A stretch of DNA of 64,000 bases from Candidatus Scatomonas pullistercoris (GTDB lineage: Bacteria; Bacillota; Clostridia; Lachnospirales; Lachnospiraceae): assembly GCA_018713515.1 (NCBI GenBank), contig DVOO01000030.1, forward strand, positions 1 through 64,000, written 5' to 3'. Shown here piece after piece: positions 45,295 through 53,892 of the stretch. The notes below the pieces were generated by a model, which was given only the letters and a program-made list of their open reading frames with translations, did no database searches and was not told the DNA's origin. Every line of letters starts with the position of its first letter. Position 1 is the first letter of the stretch. The position numbers were made by a program, and so were the translations under genes.

Positions 45295-45741
45295 GTGAAT
45301 CCGATTATTTGGCTGATTATTCTGGTGGTGCTCCTGTTTATTGAGATCATAACCCTGGGGCTGTCCACCATCTGGTTTGCGGGCGGAGCCCTGGCGGCTT
45401 TTATCGCGGCTCTGGCGGGAGGCGGCCTTGCGCTGCAGGTGATCCTGTTTCTGGCGGTGTCGCTGGTGCTGCTGCTGTTTACGAGGCCGGTGGTCATGCG
45501 GTATCTGAATGCCAACAAGACCGCCACCAACGTGGACAGCCTGATCGGAGCCCAGGCGATTGTCAGCAAGCCCATCAACAATCTGCTGGGCCAGGGGGAG
45601 GTTCTGGTCAATGGAAATCCCTGGAGCGCCCGGAGCGCGGAGGAGAACGGCGCGATTGAAAAGGATGCGGTCGTGCATGTTGTCCGCATCGACGGAGTAA
45701 AGCTGATCGTGGAGAGAAGGGGAGGTGAGCCGAATGTTTGA
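45295..45741 (+). CDS. NfeD-family membrane protein
   Basis: 148 residues: two or three membrane helices (about 3-25, 28-45, 50-68) and a C-terminal OB-like beta barrel (V-D-S-L-I-G-A-Q-A-I-V, G-E-V-L-V-N-G-N-P-W-S-A). Short NfeD proteins form pairs with SPFH/stomatin-like proteins in membrane microdomains; here the SPFH gene overlaps by 8 bases. The start is GTG 45295 behind AAGGGAG. Confidence 0.88.
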   Translation: MNPIIWLIILVVLLFIEIITLGLSTIWFAGGALAAFIAALAGGGLALQVILFLAVSLVLLLFTRPVVMRYLNANKTATNVDSLIGAQAIVSKPINNLLGQGEVLVNGNPWSARSAEENGAIEKDAVVHVVRIDGVKLIVERRGGEPNV

Positions 45742-46690
45742 TAACATTGCGGGAATTATTGTTCTGGTTGTTTTTCTGATTCTGGTGCTGCTGGTGGTTG
45801 CTTCCTGTATTAAGATTGTGCCCCAGGCCAAGGCGTTTGTCATTGAGCAGCTGGGGGCCTACAAGGTAACCTGGGGAACCGGCCTTCATTTTAAGCTGCC
45901 CTTTGTGGAGCGGGTGGCCAAGCGGGTAAATCTGAAGGAGCAGGTGGTGGACTTCCCGCCCCAGCCGGTAATCACCAAGGATAACGTGACCATGCGGATC
46001 GATACGGTAATCTTTTTCCAGATCACGGATCCGAGACTGTTCAGCTATGGAGTGGAAAATCCCATCATGGCCATTGAGAATCTGACGGCCACCACCCTCC
46101 GGAATATTATCGGTGAGATGGAGCTGGATGAGACGCTGACTTCCCGGGAGATTATCAATACCAAGATGCGGTCCGCCCTGGATATTGCCACAGACCCCTG
46201 GGGCATTAAGGTAAACCGCGTGGAGCTGAAAAACATCATGCCTCCGGCGGCTATTCAGGAAGCCATGGAGAAACAGATGAAGGCGGAGCGGGAGCGCCGG
46301 GAGGCGATCCTCATCGCGGAAGGCGAGAAGAAATCCACCATATTAGTGGCAGAGGGAAAGAAGGAGTCTGCCATCCTGGACGCGGAGGCGGAGAAGCAGG
46401 CGCAGATCCTGCGGGCGGAAGCGGAGAAGGAAAAGAGAATTAAAGAGGCAGAAGGAGAGGCGGAGGCCATTCTGAAGGTACAGCAGGCCAACGCGGACGG
46501 TATCCGCATGCTGAAGGAGGCTGGAGCCGATGAGGCGGTGCTGACCCTCAAGAGCCTGGAGGCTCTGGCAGAGATGGCCAACGGGTCCGCAACAAAGATT
46601 ATTGTTCCGTCAGATCTGCAGGGAATTGCCAGCCTGGCCACTTCCCTGAAGGAAATTATGACAGACAAGGAGAAGGCTGGCGGGAAATAA
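45734..46690 (+). CDS. SPFH/band 7 (stomatin/QmcA-like) protein
   Basis: 318 residues: one N-terminal membrane helix, the SPFH domain (V-P-Q-A-K-A-F-V-I-E-Q-L-G-A-Y onward, with V-T-M-R-I-D-T-V-I-F-F-Q-I-T-D-P) and a long Glu/Ala-rich coiled coil (about 180-265) used for ring-like oligomers. It acts as a scaffold, often controlling membrane proteases. ATG 45734 is chosen because GGAGG is at 45721-45725. It is coupled to the NfeD protein. Confidence 0.92.
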   Translation: MFDNIAGIIVLVVFLILVLLVVASCIKIVPQAKAFVIEQLGAYKVTWGTGLHFKLPFVERVAKRVNLKEQVVDFPPQPVITKDNVTMRIDTVIFFQITDPRLFSYGVENPIMAIENLTATTLRNIIGEMELDETLTSREIINTKMRSALDIATDPWGIKVNRVELKNIMPPAAIQEAMEKQMKAERERREAILIAEGEKKSTILVAEGKKESAILDAEAEKQAQILRAEAEKEKRIKEAEGEAEAILKVQQANADGIRMLKEAGADEAVLTLKSLEALAEMANGSATKIIVPSDLQGIASLATSLKEIMTDKEKAGGK

Positions 46691-46723
46691 GAGACCCGGG
46701 CCGGACGACAGGAGGATAAGAAA

Positions 46724-47716
46724 ATGAATGTAAAAGGCCGGAATTTTTTAACGCTGAAGGATTTTACTCCGGAGGAGATCACCTATCTGCTGGATCTGGC
46801 GGCAGAGCTGAAGGATAAAAAGAAAAGGGGAGTGCCGGTGGATACCCTGCGGGGAAAAAATATCGCGCTGATTTTTGAAAAAACCAGTACCAGAACCCGC
46901 TGTGCCTTTGAGGTGGCGGCCCATGATCTGGGTATGGGAACCACCTACCTGGATCCCGCAGGCTCCCAGATCGGAAAGAAGGAGAGCATCCCGGATACAG
47001 CCCGGGTGCTGGGCCGCATGTTTGACGGGATCGAGTACCGGGGATTCGGCCAGGAGATCGTAGAGGACCTGGCCAGGTACGCGGGTGTTCCCGTGTGGAA
47101 CGGACTGACCAACGAGTATCACCCCACCCAGATCCTGGCGGATATGCTGACCATCCGGGAGCATTTCGGACATCTGAAGGATATACGCCTGGTGTATATG
47201 GGGGACGCCCGCTACAATATGGGCAACTCCCTGATGATCGGCTGCGCGAAGCTGGGCATGCATTTTACCGCCTGCGCGCCGGGAGCGTATTTCCCCAATC
47301 CGGAGCTGGTGGCCCGGTGCGAGCGCTGGGCGGAGGAAAGCGGCGGCACCATTACGCTGACGGAAAATGTGGTGGCAGCCACCAGGGGAGCCGACGTGAT
47401 CTATACGGACGTATGGGTTTCCATGGGAGAGCCGGACGAGGTGTGGGAGGAGCGGATCCGCGATCTGAGTCCCTACAAGGTGACGGCCAGAGTTATGGAA
47501 AACGCGGGACCCCAGGCTATCTTCCTCCACTGTCTGCCCGCTTTCCACGATCTGAAGACGAAGATCGGAAAGGAAATCCAGGAAAAGTACGGTCTGGAAG
47601 ACATGGAAGTGACAGACGAAGTATTTGAATCCTCCCAGTCTAAAGTATTTGATGAGGCGGAAAACCGGATGCACACCATCAAGGCTGTGATGGCGGCTAC
47701 CCTGGGGGCTGTATGA
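46724..47716 (+). CDS. argF: ornithine carbamoyltransferase
   Basis: 330 residues. Makes citrulline from ornithine and carbamoyl phosphate, or the reverse in the arginine deiminase route. Carbamoyl-phosphate site S-T-R-T-R (about residues 55-59), H-P-T-Q segment, D-x-x-x-N-M-G-N-S-L and the ornithine loop H-C-L-P-A-F. No other arg gene lies nearby, so anabolic versus catabolic use cannot be told. The stop overlaps the birA start by 4 bases. Confidence 0.96.
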   Translation: MNVKGRNFLTLKDFTPEEITYLLDLAAELKDKKKRGVPVDTLRGKNIALIFEKTSTRTRCAFEVAAHDLGMGTTYLDPAGSQIGKKESIPDTARVLGRMFDGIEYRGFGQEIVEDLARYAGVPVWNGLTNEYHPTQILADMLTIREHFGHLKDIRLVYMGDARYNMGNSLMIGCAKLGMHFTACAPGAYFPNPELVARCERWAEESGGTITLTENVVAATRGADVIYTDVWVSMGEPDEVWEERIRDLSPYKVTARVMENAGPQAIFLHCLPAFHDLKTKIGKEIQEKYGLEDMEVTDEVFESSQSKVFDEAENRMHTIKAVMAATLGAV

Positions 47717-48516
47717 GTTTGGAGAGATTAAAGACAGAGCAGATCGAGCGCCGGCTGAAGGAGAGCGAAGCCGGCTGCTCTCTTTTTTACAGGGAAACCG
47801 TGGATTCCACCAATGACTGGGCCAAAAAGGAAGGACAGGCAGGGGCAAAGGAGGGAAGCATTTATCTGGCGGAGCGCCAGGCGGCCGGCAAGGGAAGGCG
47901 CGGGCGCGTCTGGGAATCGCCGGCCGGCACATCCCTTTCCATGAGCCTGCTGCTGCGTCCCGGCGTCCGCCGGGAGCACGTGTCCATGCTGACGCTTGTC
48001 ATGGGACTGGCGGCTGCCCGGGGAATCCGGCAGGTTTCCGGTCTGGAAGCAGAGATTAAATGGCCCAACGACGTGGTGTACGGGGGAAAGAAGCTCTGCG
48101 GGATCCTGACGGAGCTGGCTCCCCGGGGAGACTTCGTGGTGATCGGAACCGGCATCAACGTCAATACGGAAGAATTTCCGGAAGCTCTGCGGGACAGGGC
48201 CACCTCCCTGTATCTGGAACTGGGCAGAAAGGTTTCCAGGGAGGAGACGGCGGCAGCGGTGTTCACGGAATTTTTCCGGTATTACCGCAGGTTTCTGGAG
48301 ACGGAAAATCTGGAGCTGTTCCGGGAGGATTATAACAGTCTGCTGGCCAACCGGGGGCGCCATGTGCGGGTGATGGACCTGCGGACCCCCTTCGAGGGCA
48401 CGGCTCTGGGAATCAATGAGCTGGGCGAGCTGCTGGTCCGCCGGGACGATACCGGGGAGACGGAGGCGGTCTACGCGGGGGAAGTCTCTGTCAGGGGAAT
48501 CTACGGATATGTGTGA
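47713..48516 (+). CDS. birA: biotin--protein ligase, catalytic-only
   Basis: 267 residues. Attaches biotin to carrier proteins such as AccB. Motifs: S-T-N-D-W-A (early), G-R-G-R-R-G-R-x-W family form [21 protein letters not shown] and K-L-C-G-I-L-T-E. The N-terminal helix-turn-helix found in bifunctional BirA is missing, so it should not act as a repressor. A C-terminal SH3-like part is present. Confidence 0.93.
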   Translation: MSLERLKTEQIERRLKESEAGCSLFYRETVDSTNDWAKKEGQAGAKEGSIYLAERQAAGKGRRGRVWESPAGTSLSMSLLLRPGVRREHVSMLTLVMGLAAARGIRQVSGLEAEIKWPNDVVYGGKKLCGILTELAPRGDFVVIGTGINVNTEEFPEALRDRATSLYLELGRKVSREETAAAVFTEFFRYYRRFLETENLELFREDYNSLLANRGRHVRVMDLRTPFEGTALGINELGELLVRRDDTGETEAVYAGEVSVRGIYGYV

Positions 48517-48537
48517 TACATAGAAGAAGGAGAATAT

Positions 48538-48870
48538 ATGGAAGAAAATACAGTGCTGTGCGGTGCCAATGCTTATGAGCAAAAGTACTACTTTAACCCG
48601 GATTTTGAGAGCCTGCCCCAGGCCATCCAGGATGAGCTCCACATTATGTGCGTGCTGTTTACGGAGGAGATCGGGGGGATCTTTACAGTGGAATTTACGC
48701 CGGAGGGAGAGCTGGAATTCCGGACGGAGGCCATCGAGGCAGATGCCATGTACGATGAGATCGGCGGCGCCTTAAGAATCAAGGAACTGCGCCGGGAGAA
48801 GGAGGAGCTGTTCCGTTCCCTGGAGCTGTTTTACAAGGTGTTCTTTCTGGGAGAGGATGTGGAAGGATGA
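48538..48870 (+). CDS. DUF6145-like small protein
   Basis: 110 residues, acidic, no membrane segment. It resembles short clostridial proteins of DUF6145 in L-C-G-A-N-A-Y-E-Q-K-Y-Y-F-N and I-M-C-V-L-F-T-E-E-I-G-G. Function unknown. It sits in a tight chain birA-DUF6145-dusB and its stop overlaps the dusB start by 4 bases. The DUF name is recalled, not searched. Confidence 0.7.
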   Translation: MEENTVLCGANAYEQKYYFNPDFESLPQAIQDELHIMCVLFTEEIGGIFTVEFTPEGELEFRTEAIEADAMYDEIGGALRIKELRREKEELFRSLELFYKVFFLGEDVEG

Positions 48871-49826
48871 AGCCTCTCTGGATCGGAAATGTGAAGATTG
48901 AGAAGCCTCTGGCGCTGGCGCCCATGGCGGGAGTAACGGACCAGCCCTTCCGCCTGCTCTGCCGGGAACAGGGGGCCGGGCTGGTCTGCACGGAGATGGT
49001 CAGCGCCAAGGCTATTTTATATAAGAATAAAAATACGGGGATGCTGATGGCCATTGACGAAAAGGAGCGGCCGGCGGCCCTGCAGCTTTTCGGCTGTGAG
49101 CCGGAAGTGATGGCCGAGGCCGCCCGTCAGATCGAAGAGCGGAACTTTGATATTCTGGATGTGAATATGGGCTGCCCTGTCCCCAAGGTGGTCAATAACG
49201 GGGAAGGCTCCGCCCTGATGAAAAATCCGAAGCTGGCGGGTGAGATCGTGAAGGCCCTGGTAAAAGCGGTGAAAAAACCGGTGACGGTCAAGATACGAAA
49301 AGGCTTTGACGGGGAGCATGTCAACGCGGTGGAGATGGCAAAGATCCTGGAGGACGCGGGGGCGGCGGCCATTGCCGTCCATGGACGAACCCGGGAACAG
49401 TTTTACTCCGGAAGGGCGGACTGGGAGATTATCCGCCGGGTAAAAGAGGCGGTGTCCATACCGGTAATCGGAAACGGAGATGTGGACAGTCCGGATGCGG
49501 CCGCGGCTCTGCTGCGGGAAACAGGCTGTGACGGAGTGATGATCGCCAGAGGAGCCCAGGGAAATCCCTGGATCTTTTCCAGAGTTCTCCGTTATCTGGA
49601 GGACGGAACTTTGCTGCCGCTGCCGGACAGGCAGGAGGTAAAGGAAATGATTTTCCGCCATGGGGCCATGCTCATCGCGGCCAAGGGTGAATATACTGGG
49701 ATCCGGGAGATGCGGAAGCATGTGGCCTGGTACACCGCCGGATTCCCCCATTCGGCAAAGCTGAGAGGCCGGATCAATACGGTGGAAAGCCTGGCAGAAC
49801 TGCGGGAGGTACTGGAGAGCCTGTAA
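48867..49826 (+). CDS. dusB: tRNA-dihydrouridine synthase B
   Basis: 319-residue FMN enzyme that reduces uridines in the D-loop of tRNA. TIM-barrel motifs A-P-M-A-G-V-T-D-Q-P-F-R, N-M-G-C-P-V-P-K-V with the catalytic Cys, V-K-I-R-K-G, H-G-R-T-R-E-Q and G-N-G-D-V. It is the last gene of the argF chain and is followed by a terminator. Confidence 0.95.
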   Translation: MKPLWIGNVKIEKPLALAPMAGVTDQPFRLLCREQGAGLVCTEMVSAKAILYKNKNTGMLMAIDEKERPAALQLFGCEPEVMAEAARQIEERNFDILDVNMGCPVPKVVNNGEGSALMKNPKLAGEIVKALVKAVKKPVTVKIRKGFDGEHVNAVEMAKILEDAGAAAIAVHGRTREQFYSGRADWEIIRRVKEAVSIPVIGNGDVDSPDAAAALLRETGCDGVMIARGAQGNPWIFSRVLRYLEDGTLLPLPDRQEVKEMIFRHGAMLIAAKGEYTGIREMRKHVAWYTAGFPHSAKLRGRINTVESLAELREVLESL

Positions 49827-49828
49827 AT

Positions 49829-49873
49829 AAGGGGATTTTCCTCAGATTTTTGTGGAAAATCTCCTTGTTTTCT
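49829..49873 (+). terminator. terminator of dusB
   Basis: AAGGGGATTTTCC pairs with GGAAAATCTCCTT (one G-T pair) around an 11-base loop; GTTTTCT follows. It ends 3 bases before the -35 of greA. Confidence 0.83.
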
Positions 49874-49876
49874 ATC

Positions 49877-49905
49877 TTGACAATCGGGCGGCGCAGGCTT
49901 ATAAT
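49877..49905 (+). promoter_or_regulatory. consensus promoter of greA
   Basis: TTGACA at 49877-49882 and TATAAT at 49900-49905, 17-base spacer. Both hexamers are perfect sigma-A consensus, the best promoter in the window. Expected start near 49912, giving a 130-base leader. Confidence 0.9.
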
Positions 49906-49950
49906 ACCATAATTGTTAAGATGAGAGAAAGTATACCCAGAAGAGAGACA

Positions 49951-49989
49951 ATTCCCGCTTGATGAAGTAATGCAGGGAGTATTTTTTTG
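49951..49989 (+). terminator. intrinsic terminator in the greA leader
   Basis: ATTCCCGC pairs with GCAGGGAGT (one bulged A, one T-G pair) around a 13-base loop, followed by ATTTTTTTG. It lies about 40 bases after the predicted start and 54 before greA, so it would release a short RNA of about 75 bases or attenuate greA. Confidence 0.7.
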
Positions 49990-50043
49990 TTGTGCGGGAG
50001 CGGGACCCGCGCGGAATCAATTACAGAAAGGAAGCGGATTCAT

Positions 50044-50526
50044 ATGGAAGAAAAAAAGAATATATTGACCTATGCCGGCCTTCGCAAGCTGGAGGACGAG
50101 CTCCATGATCTGAAGGTTAACAAGAGAAAAGAAGTGGCTGAGAAGATTAAGGAGGCCCGGGAGCAGGGTGACCTGTCCGAGAATGCCGAGTATGATGCCG
50201 CCAAGGACGAGCAGAGAGACATCGAAGCGCGTATTGAGGAGATCGAGAAGATTCTCAAGAACGCGGAGGTCGTCGTGGAGGACGAGGTGGACTCCGACAA
50301 GATCAACATCGGCTGCAAGGTCAGCGTGTATGATATGGAGTTTGATGAAGAGATGGATTTCTCCATTGTCGGTTCCACGGAGGCCAACAGCCTGCAGGGA
50401 AAGATTTCCAATGAGTCTCCGGTGGGCAAGGCGCTGATCGGCGCCAGGGTAGGGGATATTGTCAGCGTGGAATCTCCTGCGGGGCAGATGGAATACAAGG
50501 TACTGTCCATCGAGAGAAACGTCTGA
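50044..50526 (+). CDS. greA: transcription elongation factor GreA
   Basis: 160 residues. Long N-terminal coiled coil (L-T-Y-A-G-L-R-K-L-E-D-E-L, with the tip acidic pair in L-S-E-N-A-E-Y-D-A-A-K-D-E-Q) and a C-terminal FKBP-like domain. It stimulates RNA cleavage by stalled RNA polymerase. The frame is open further upstream but ATG 50044, behind GAAAGGAAG, gives the family start. Confidence 0.97.
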   Translation: MEEKKNILTYAGLRKLEDELHDLKVNKRKEVAEKIKEAREQGDLSENAEYDAAKDEQRDIEARIEEIEKILKNAEVVVEDEVDSDKINIGCKVSVYDMEFDEEMDFSIVGSTEANSLQGKISNESPVGKALIGARVGDIVSVESPAGQMEYKVLSIERNV

Positions 50527-50570
50527 TACACGGTAATTGAAAATATTTTACAGAGAAACGGAGAAGAGAG

Positions 50571-52484
50571 ATGGCAGAGCAGAAGAAGCAGACACAGGAA
50601 CAGGATCTGAATCACCTTCTGAAGGTGCGCCGTGAGAAGCTCACGGAGCTTCAGGCCGGGGGAAAGGATCCCTTTCAGATCACAAAATACGATGTGACGC
50701 ATCACAGCCAGGAAATTAAAGATAATTTTGAAAGCCTTGAGGACAAAGAGGTGTCCGTGGCAGGCAGAATGATGAGCAAGCGTGTGATGGGCAAGGCTTC
50801 TTTCTGCCATGTGCAGGACCTGCAGGGCATGATCCAGTGTTATGTGGCCCGGGACAACGTGGGCGAGGAGCCCTATAAAGAATTCAAAAAGCTGGATATC
50901 GGAGATATCATCGGCGTGAAGGGAACGGTTTTCCGGACAAAGACGGGAGAAATTTCCATCCATGTAACGGAGCTCACCCTGCTTTCCAAGAGCCTGCAGA
51001 TCCTTCCGGAAAAATTCCACGGTCTGACCAACACGGATCTCCGCTACCGTCAGAGATATGTGGATCTGATTATGAACAGCGAGGTGAAGGACACCTTTAT
51101 CAAGCGTTCGAACATTATTGCCAGCATCCGGAGTTACCTGAACAGCCAGGGCTTTCTGGAGGTGGAGACTCCCATGCTGGTGGCCAATGCCGGCGGCGCC
51201 GCCGCCCGTCCCTTTGAGACGCATTTTAACGCGCTGGACGAGGACTTTAAGCTCCGTATTTCTCTGGAGCTGTATCTGAAGCGTCTGATCGTGGGCGGCC
51301 TGGAAAGGGTGTACGAGATCGGCCGGGTGTTCCGGAATGAGGGACTGGATACCCGCCACAATCCGGAATTTACCCTGATGGAGCTGTACCAGGCGTATAC
51401 GGATTACAACGGCATGATGGATCTTACAGAAAACCTGTACCGCCATGTAGCCCAGGAGGTTCTGGGCACCACCAGGATTGTCTACAACGGCGTGGAGATG
51501 GATCTGGGTCAGCCCTTCCGCCGCATCACCATGGTGGAGGCAGTGAAGGAGTATGCCGGCGTGGACTGGGATCAGGTGGAAACCCTGGAACAGGCCAGAG
51601 AACTGGCAAAGGAGCACCATGTGGAATATGAGGAGCGCCATAAGAAGGGCGATATCCTGAATCTGTTCTTTGAAACATTTGCTGAGGAGCACATGATCCA
51701 GCCGACATTTGTGATGGATCATCCCATTGAGATTTCTCCGCTGACCAAGAAGAAACCGGGCAATCCCGATTACGTGGAGCGGTTTGAATTCTTTATGAAC
51801 GGCTGGGAGATGGCCAACGCCTACTCGGAGCTGAACGATCCCATTGACCAGAGAGAGCGGTTTGCCCAGCAGGACGCTAACGCGGCGGCGGGCGATGAGG
51901 AAGCCGAGCATACGGATGAGGATTTCCTGAACGCTCTGGAGATCGGTATGCCCCCCACGGGAGGCATCGGCTTCGGCATCGACCGGATGTGCATGCTGCT
52001 GACGGACAGCGCCGCTATCCGGGATGTGCTGCTGTTCCCCACAATGAAGAGCCTGGGCGGAAACGAGACATCGAAAAAAGCGGAGGAAGAAAAGCCCGCG
52101 GAAAAGCTGGATCTTTCCAAAGTGAAGATCGAGCCGCTGTTTGAGGAGTTTGTGGATTTTGACACCTTCAGCAAGTCGGATTTCCGGGCCGTGAAGGTAA
52201 AAGCCTGCGAGGCCGTGCCCAAGAGTAAGAAGCTCCTGAAGTTCGTGCTGGATGACGGCACCGGCACAGACCGGGTGATCTTAAGCGGCATTCACGAGTA
52301 TTATGAGCCGGAAGAGCTGGTGGGAAAGACCTGCATCGCCATTGTAAATCTTCCGCCCCGGAAGATGATGGGCATCGATTCCTGCGGCATGCTGATCTCC
52401 GCGGTGCACGAGTATGACGGCCGGGAAGGCTTAAATCTGCTGATGGTGGATGATCGGATTCCGGCAGGGGCGAAGCTGTATTAA
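50571..52484 (+). CDS. lysS: lysyl-tRNA synthetase with C-terminal tRNA-binding domain
   Basis: 637 residues; usual class II LysRS is about 500. The N-terminal OB anticodon domain and the catalytic core ([24 protein letters not shown]) end near residue 500. After a charged linker ([11 protein letters not shown]) comes an EMAP-II/MetRS-like tRNA-binding OB domain (about 520-637: [25 protein letters not shown]). The extra domain should raise tRNA affinity. The frame is continuous, so this is a true fusion. It follows greA by 44 bases, a usual clostridial pair. Confidence 0.95.
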   Translation: MAEQKKQTQEQDLNHLLKVRREKLTELQAGGKDPFQITKYDVTHHSQEIKDNFESLEDKEVSVAGRMMSKRVMGKASFCHVQDLQGMIQCYVARDNVGEEPYKEFKKLDIGDIIGVKGTVFRTKTGEISIHVTELTLLSKSLQILPEKFHGLTNTDLRYRQRYVDLIMNSEVKDTFIKRSNIIASIRSYLNSQGFLEVETPMLVANAGGAAARPFETHFNALDEDFKLRISLELYLKRLIVGGLERVYEIGRVFRNEGLDTRHNPEFTLMELYQAYTDYNGMMDLTENLYRHVAQEVLGTTRIVYNGVEMDLGQPFRRITMVEAVKEYAGVDWDQVETLEQARELAKEHHVEYEERHKKGDILNLFFETFAEEHMIQPTFVMDHPIEISPLTKKKPGNPDYVERFEFFMNGWEMANAYSELNDPIDQRERFAQQDANAAAGDEEAEHTDEDFLNALEIGMPPTGGIGFGIDRMCMLLTDSAAIRDVLLFPTMKSLGGNETSKKAEEEKPAEKLDLSKVKIEPLFEEFVDFDTFSKSDFRAVKVKACEAVPKSKKLLKFVLDDGTGTDRVILSGIHEYYEPEELVGKTCIAIVNLPPRKMMGIDSCGMLISAVHEYDGREGLNLLMVDDRIPAGAKLY

Positions 52485-52573
52485 GAGCTTTTTTACGTAA
52501 ACCATTGAGTGAATTGCCTTCTCATAAAAGCCTTTATGGCATTTTATCTCATAATTCATTTGAAAAAAATTTT

Positions 52574-52615
52574 ATCCCCCTTTTCCGGCTGTGTGCCGGA
52601 TAAGGGGGATTTTTG
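52574..52615 (+). terminator. terminator of lysS
   Basis: ATCCCCCTT then TCCGGC pairs with GCCGGA then AAGGGGGAT, a long stem broken by one mismatch, followed by TTTTTG. Confidence 0.9.
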
Positions 52616-52626
52616 TCAATGACTGA

Positions 52627-52656
52627 TTGCTGGATATAGTATGATATGCATATACT
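52627..52656 (+). promoter_or_regulatory. promoter candidate for the toxin-like peptide
   Basis: TTGCTG at 52627-52632, 18-base spacer, TATACT at 52651-52656. The spacer and -10 form a near-palindrome (ATAGTAT and ATACTAT around GATATGCAT), so a factor might bind here. Confidence 0.5.
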
Positions 52657-52689
52657 ATGCTGCCCTCATGGGAAACCACAGAGCCGGGC

Positions 52690-52725
52690 GGCTTACCCTC
52701 TGATTGTTCGGAGGGGCTTACCCTC
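52690..52725 (+). repeat. direct repeat GGCTTACCCTC in the toxin leader
   Basis: The 11-mer occurs at 52690-52700 and 52715-52725. The second copy supplies the strand that masks the ribosome site; the first could offer an alternative pairing partner. Confidence 0.6.
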
Positions 52726-52745
52726 CAGACGAAAGAAAGGAGGGT
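52720..52745 (+). promoter_or_regulatory. hairpin masking the toxin ribosome site
   Basis: ACCCTCC (52720-52726) pairs perfectly with GGAGGGT (52739-52745), which is the Shine-Dalgarno 5 bases before ATG 52751. The loop is 12 bases. Such masking is usual in type I toxin mRNAs. Confidence 0.65.
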
Positions 52746-52750
52746 TGCCA

Positions 52751-52834
52751 ATGGTTACATATTCGGATTTAATCCAGATAGGTATACGCATTGTTGCTCT
52801 TGTTTACGAGATTATCAAGGATAAAAGGAAATAG
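52751..52834 (+). CDS. 27-residue holin-like type I toxin-like peptide
   Basis: Short peptide starting M-V-T-Y-S-D-L-I-Q, with one hydrophobic helix (I-G-I-R-I-V-A-L-V-Y-E-I-I) and a basic tail ending K-D-K-R-K. This plan, size and opening match the putative holin-like toxins of Firmicutes (TxpA/BsrG-like group), which depolarise the membrane when over-expressed and are held down by an antisense RNA. Strong GGAGGG site, but masked by a hairpin. The antisense RNA is not identified; the next 60 bases downstream have no open frame and could hold it. It has no other genes with it. Confidence 0.65.
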   Translation: MVTYSDLIQIGIRIVALVYEIIKDKRK

Positions 52835-52905
52835 CCGCCACTACTGCAATAGCGATGGCTGCATTTAGTTTAGCTACAAACTATTGAGGGCAGGCCGCTT
52901 CCGCC

Positions 52906-53448
52906 GTGGTGGAGCTTTTGATGGATGGTGTTTTGACCCTTGACGGGAAAAAGCTATCCGTTCAGGCGGCCTTGCCGGAGCATAAACGCTATCTGCGCCA
53001 GGTTTATGACATCGTTGCGAGAAAGCAGCCGGTAAAGTTTGAAAGTGTTGTGGAATGTTTTTCTTTTAACTTTACAGATAAATATATAAACGGACTGGTG
53101 GAAGACCTTGGAGAATCCCTTGCAAAGCTGAACTGTGTGCAGCAGGAAAAAGGCGGCTTTCTGAATGGAAAGACGGTCTATATTCCCAATGCGGCCGATG
53201 TGGATCTTATTGTGCAGAACATCCGCGCGGAGCTTTTGGAAGACGGGGAACTTTCGGAAGACATTGTGGTTTTAACCGCCCTGTTAAATAAAAGCGGGGA
53301 TCTGCAGAGATATTTTTCTTCCTATGAAAAACAGGCTCTGAAAAAGCGGCTGAAGGAGATCCGGGAGAATCCTCAGAATGAGCTGATTCATAAAGCGGCG
53401 GAGTATATCGAGACACTGTTCTTTTTGTTTATTGCGGCGATTTCCTGA
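52906..53448 (+). pseudogene. 5'-truncated gene of unknown family
   Basis: 180 residues at most from GTG 52906, with no convincing ribosome site. The frame opens at a stop (52885) and its first residues (V-V-E-L-L-M-D-G-V-L-T-L-D) look like the middle of a helical protein, so about 50 or more N-terminal residues seem lost. The repeated helix-strand pattern (F-T-D-K-Y-I-N-G-L-V-E-D-L, L-L-E-D-G-E-L-S-E) vaguely recalls GPP34/GOLPH3-like proteins; this is a weak impression only. It is followed 18 bases on by a MerR-type gene. If it is intact, it begins at ATG 52921. Confidence 0.5.
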
Positions 53449-53466
53449 TAAAGGAAGGTGGGCAGG

Positions 53467-53739
53467 ATGTCAAGGCAGAGGACGATGGAAGCCATCCTGG
53501 CTTCGGAGTATGTCACCATTGGAGAACTGGTGCGGCTGACCGGAGCCCGGTACAGCACGCTAAAGTTTTATACGGAAGAGGGTTTTCTTCCTTTTGTTCA
53601 GGAAGGGACAAACCTGACACGCCGGTATCCTAGGGAAAAAACGGTGGAGCGCATTGCCTGTATTAAGCGTCTGCGGGATCAGAAGAAAACTATTCCCCAG
53701 ATTAAAGAAATTTTGCAGGAAAAGGATAAGAGTGTTTAA
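53467..53739 (+). CDS. MerR-type helix-turn-helix protein
   Basis: 90 residues, about the DNA-binding half of a MerR protein: Y-V-T-I-G-E-L-V-R-L-T-G-A-R-Y-S-T-L-K-F-Y-T-E-E-G-F-L-P, then R-R-Y and the recognition wing, then I-P-Q-I-K-E-I-L. There is no effector domain. GTG 53458 is in frame, but AAGGTGGG before ATG 53467 fits better. It may regulate the truncated gene before it. A terminator follows. Confidence 0.78.
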   Translation: MSRQRTMEAILASEYVTIGELVRLTGARYSTLKFYTEEGFLPFVQEGTNLTRRYPREKTVERIACIKRLRDQKKTIPQIKEILQEKDKSV

Positions 53740-53805
53740 GAGAGTTTGAGGTTTGGCCAAACGCAGGCCGGTAAGTATAAAGCAAAGGGTAATAACAGTG
53801 AAACG

Positions 53806-53838
53806 AATGGAGACTTCTGCCGGAGGTCTCCATTTTTT
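53806..53838 (+). terminator. intrinsic terminator
   Basis: AATGGAGAC (53806-53814) pairs with GTCTCCATT (53826-53834), followed by TTTT. Confidence 0.85.
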
Positions 53839-53892
53839 ATAATAAAGAAGATCCTATTTTGACACAACGAACAACAAACAGCAGGAGGAAAA

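Noticed and set aside
44974-45843. Minus-strand frames over the nfeD gene and the gap before it
   Set aside because: They are shadows of nfeD and the SPFH gene on the plus strand and lack ribosome sites; the gap part is better explained by RNA structure.
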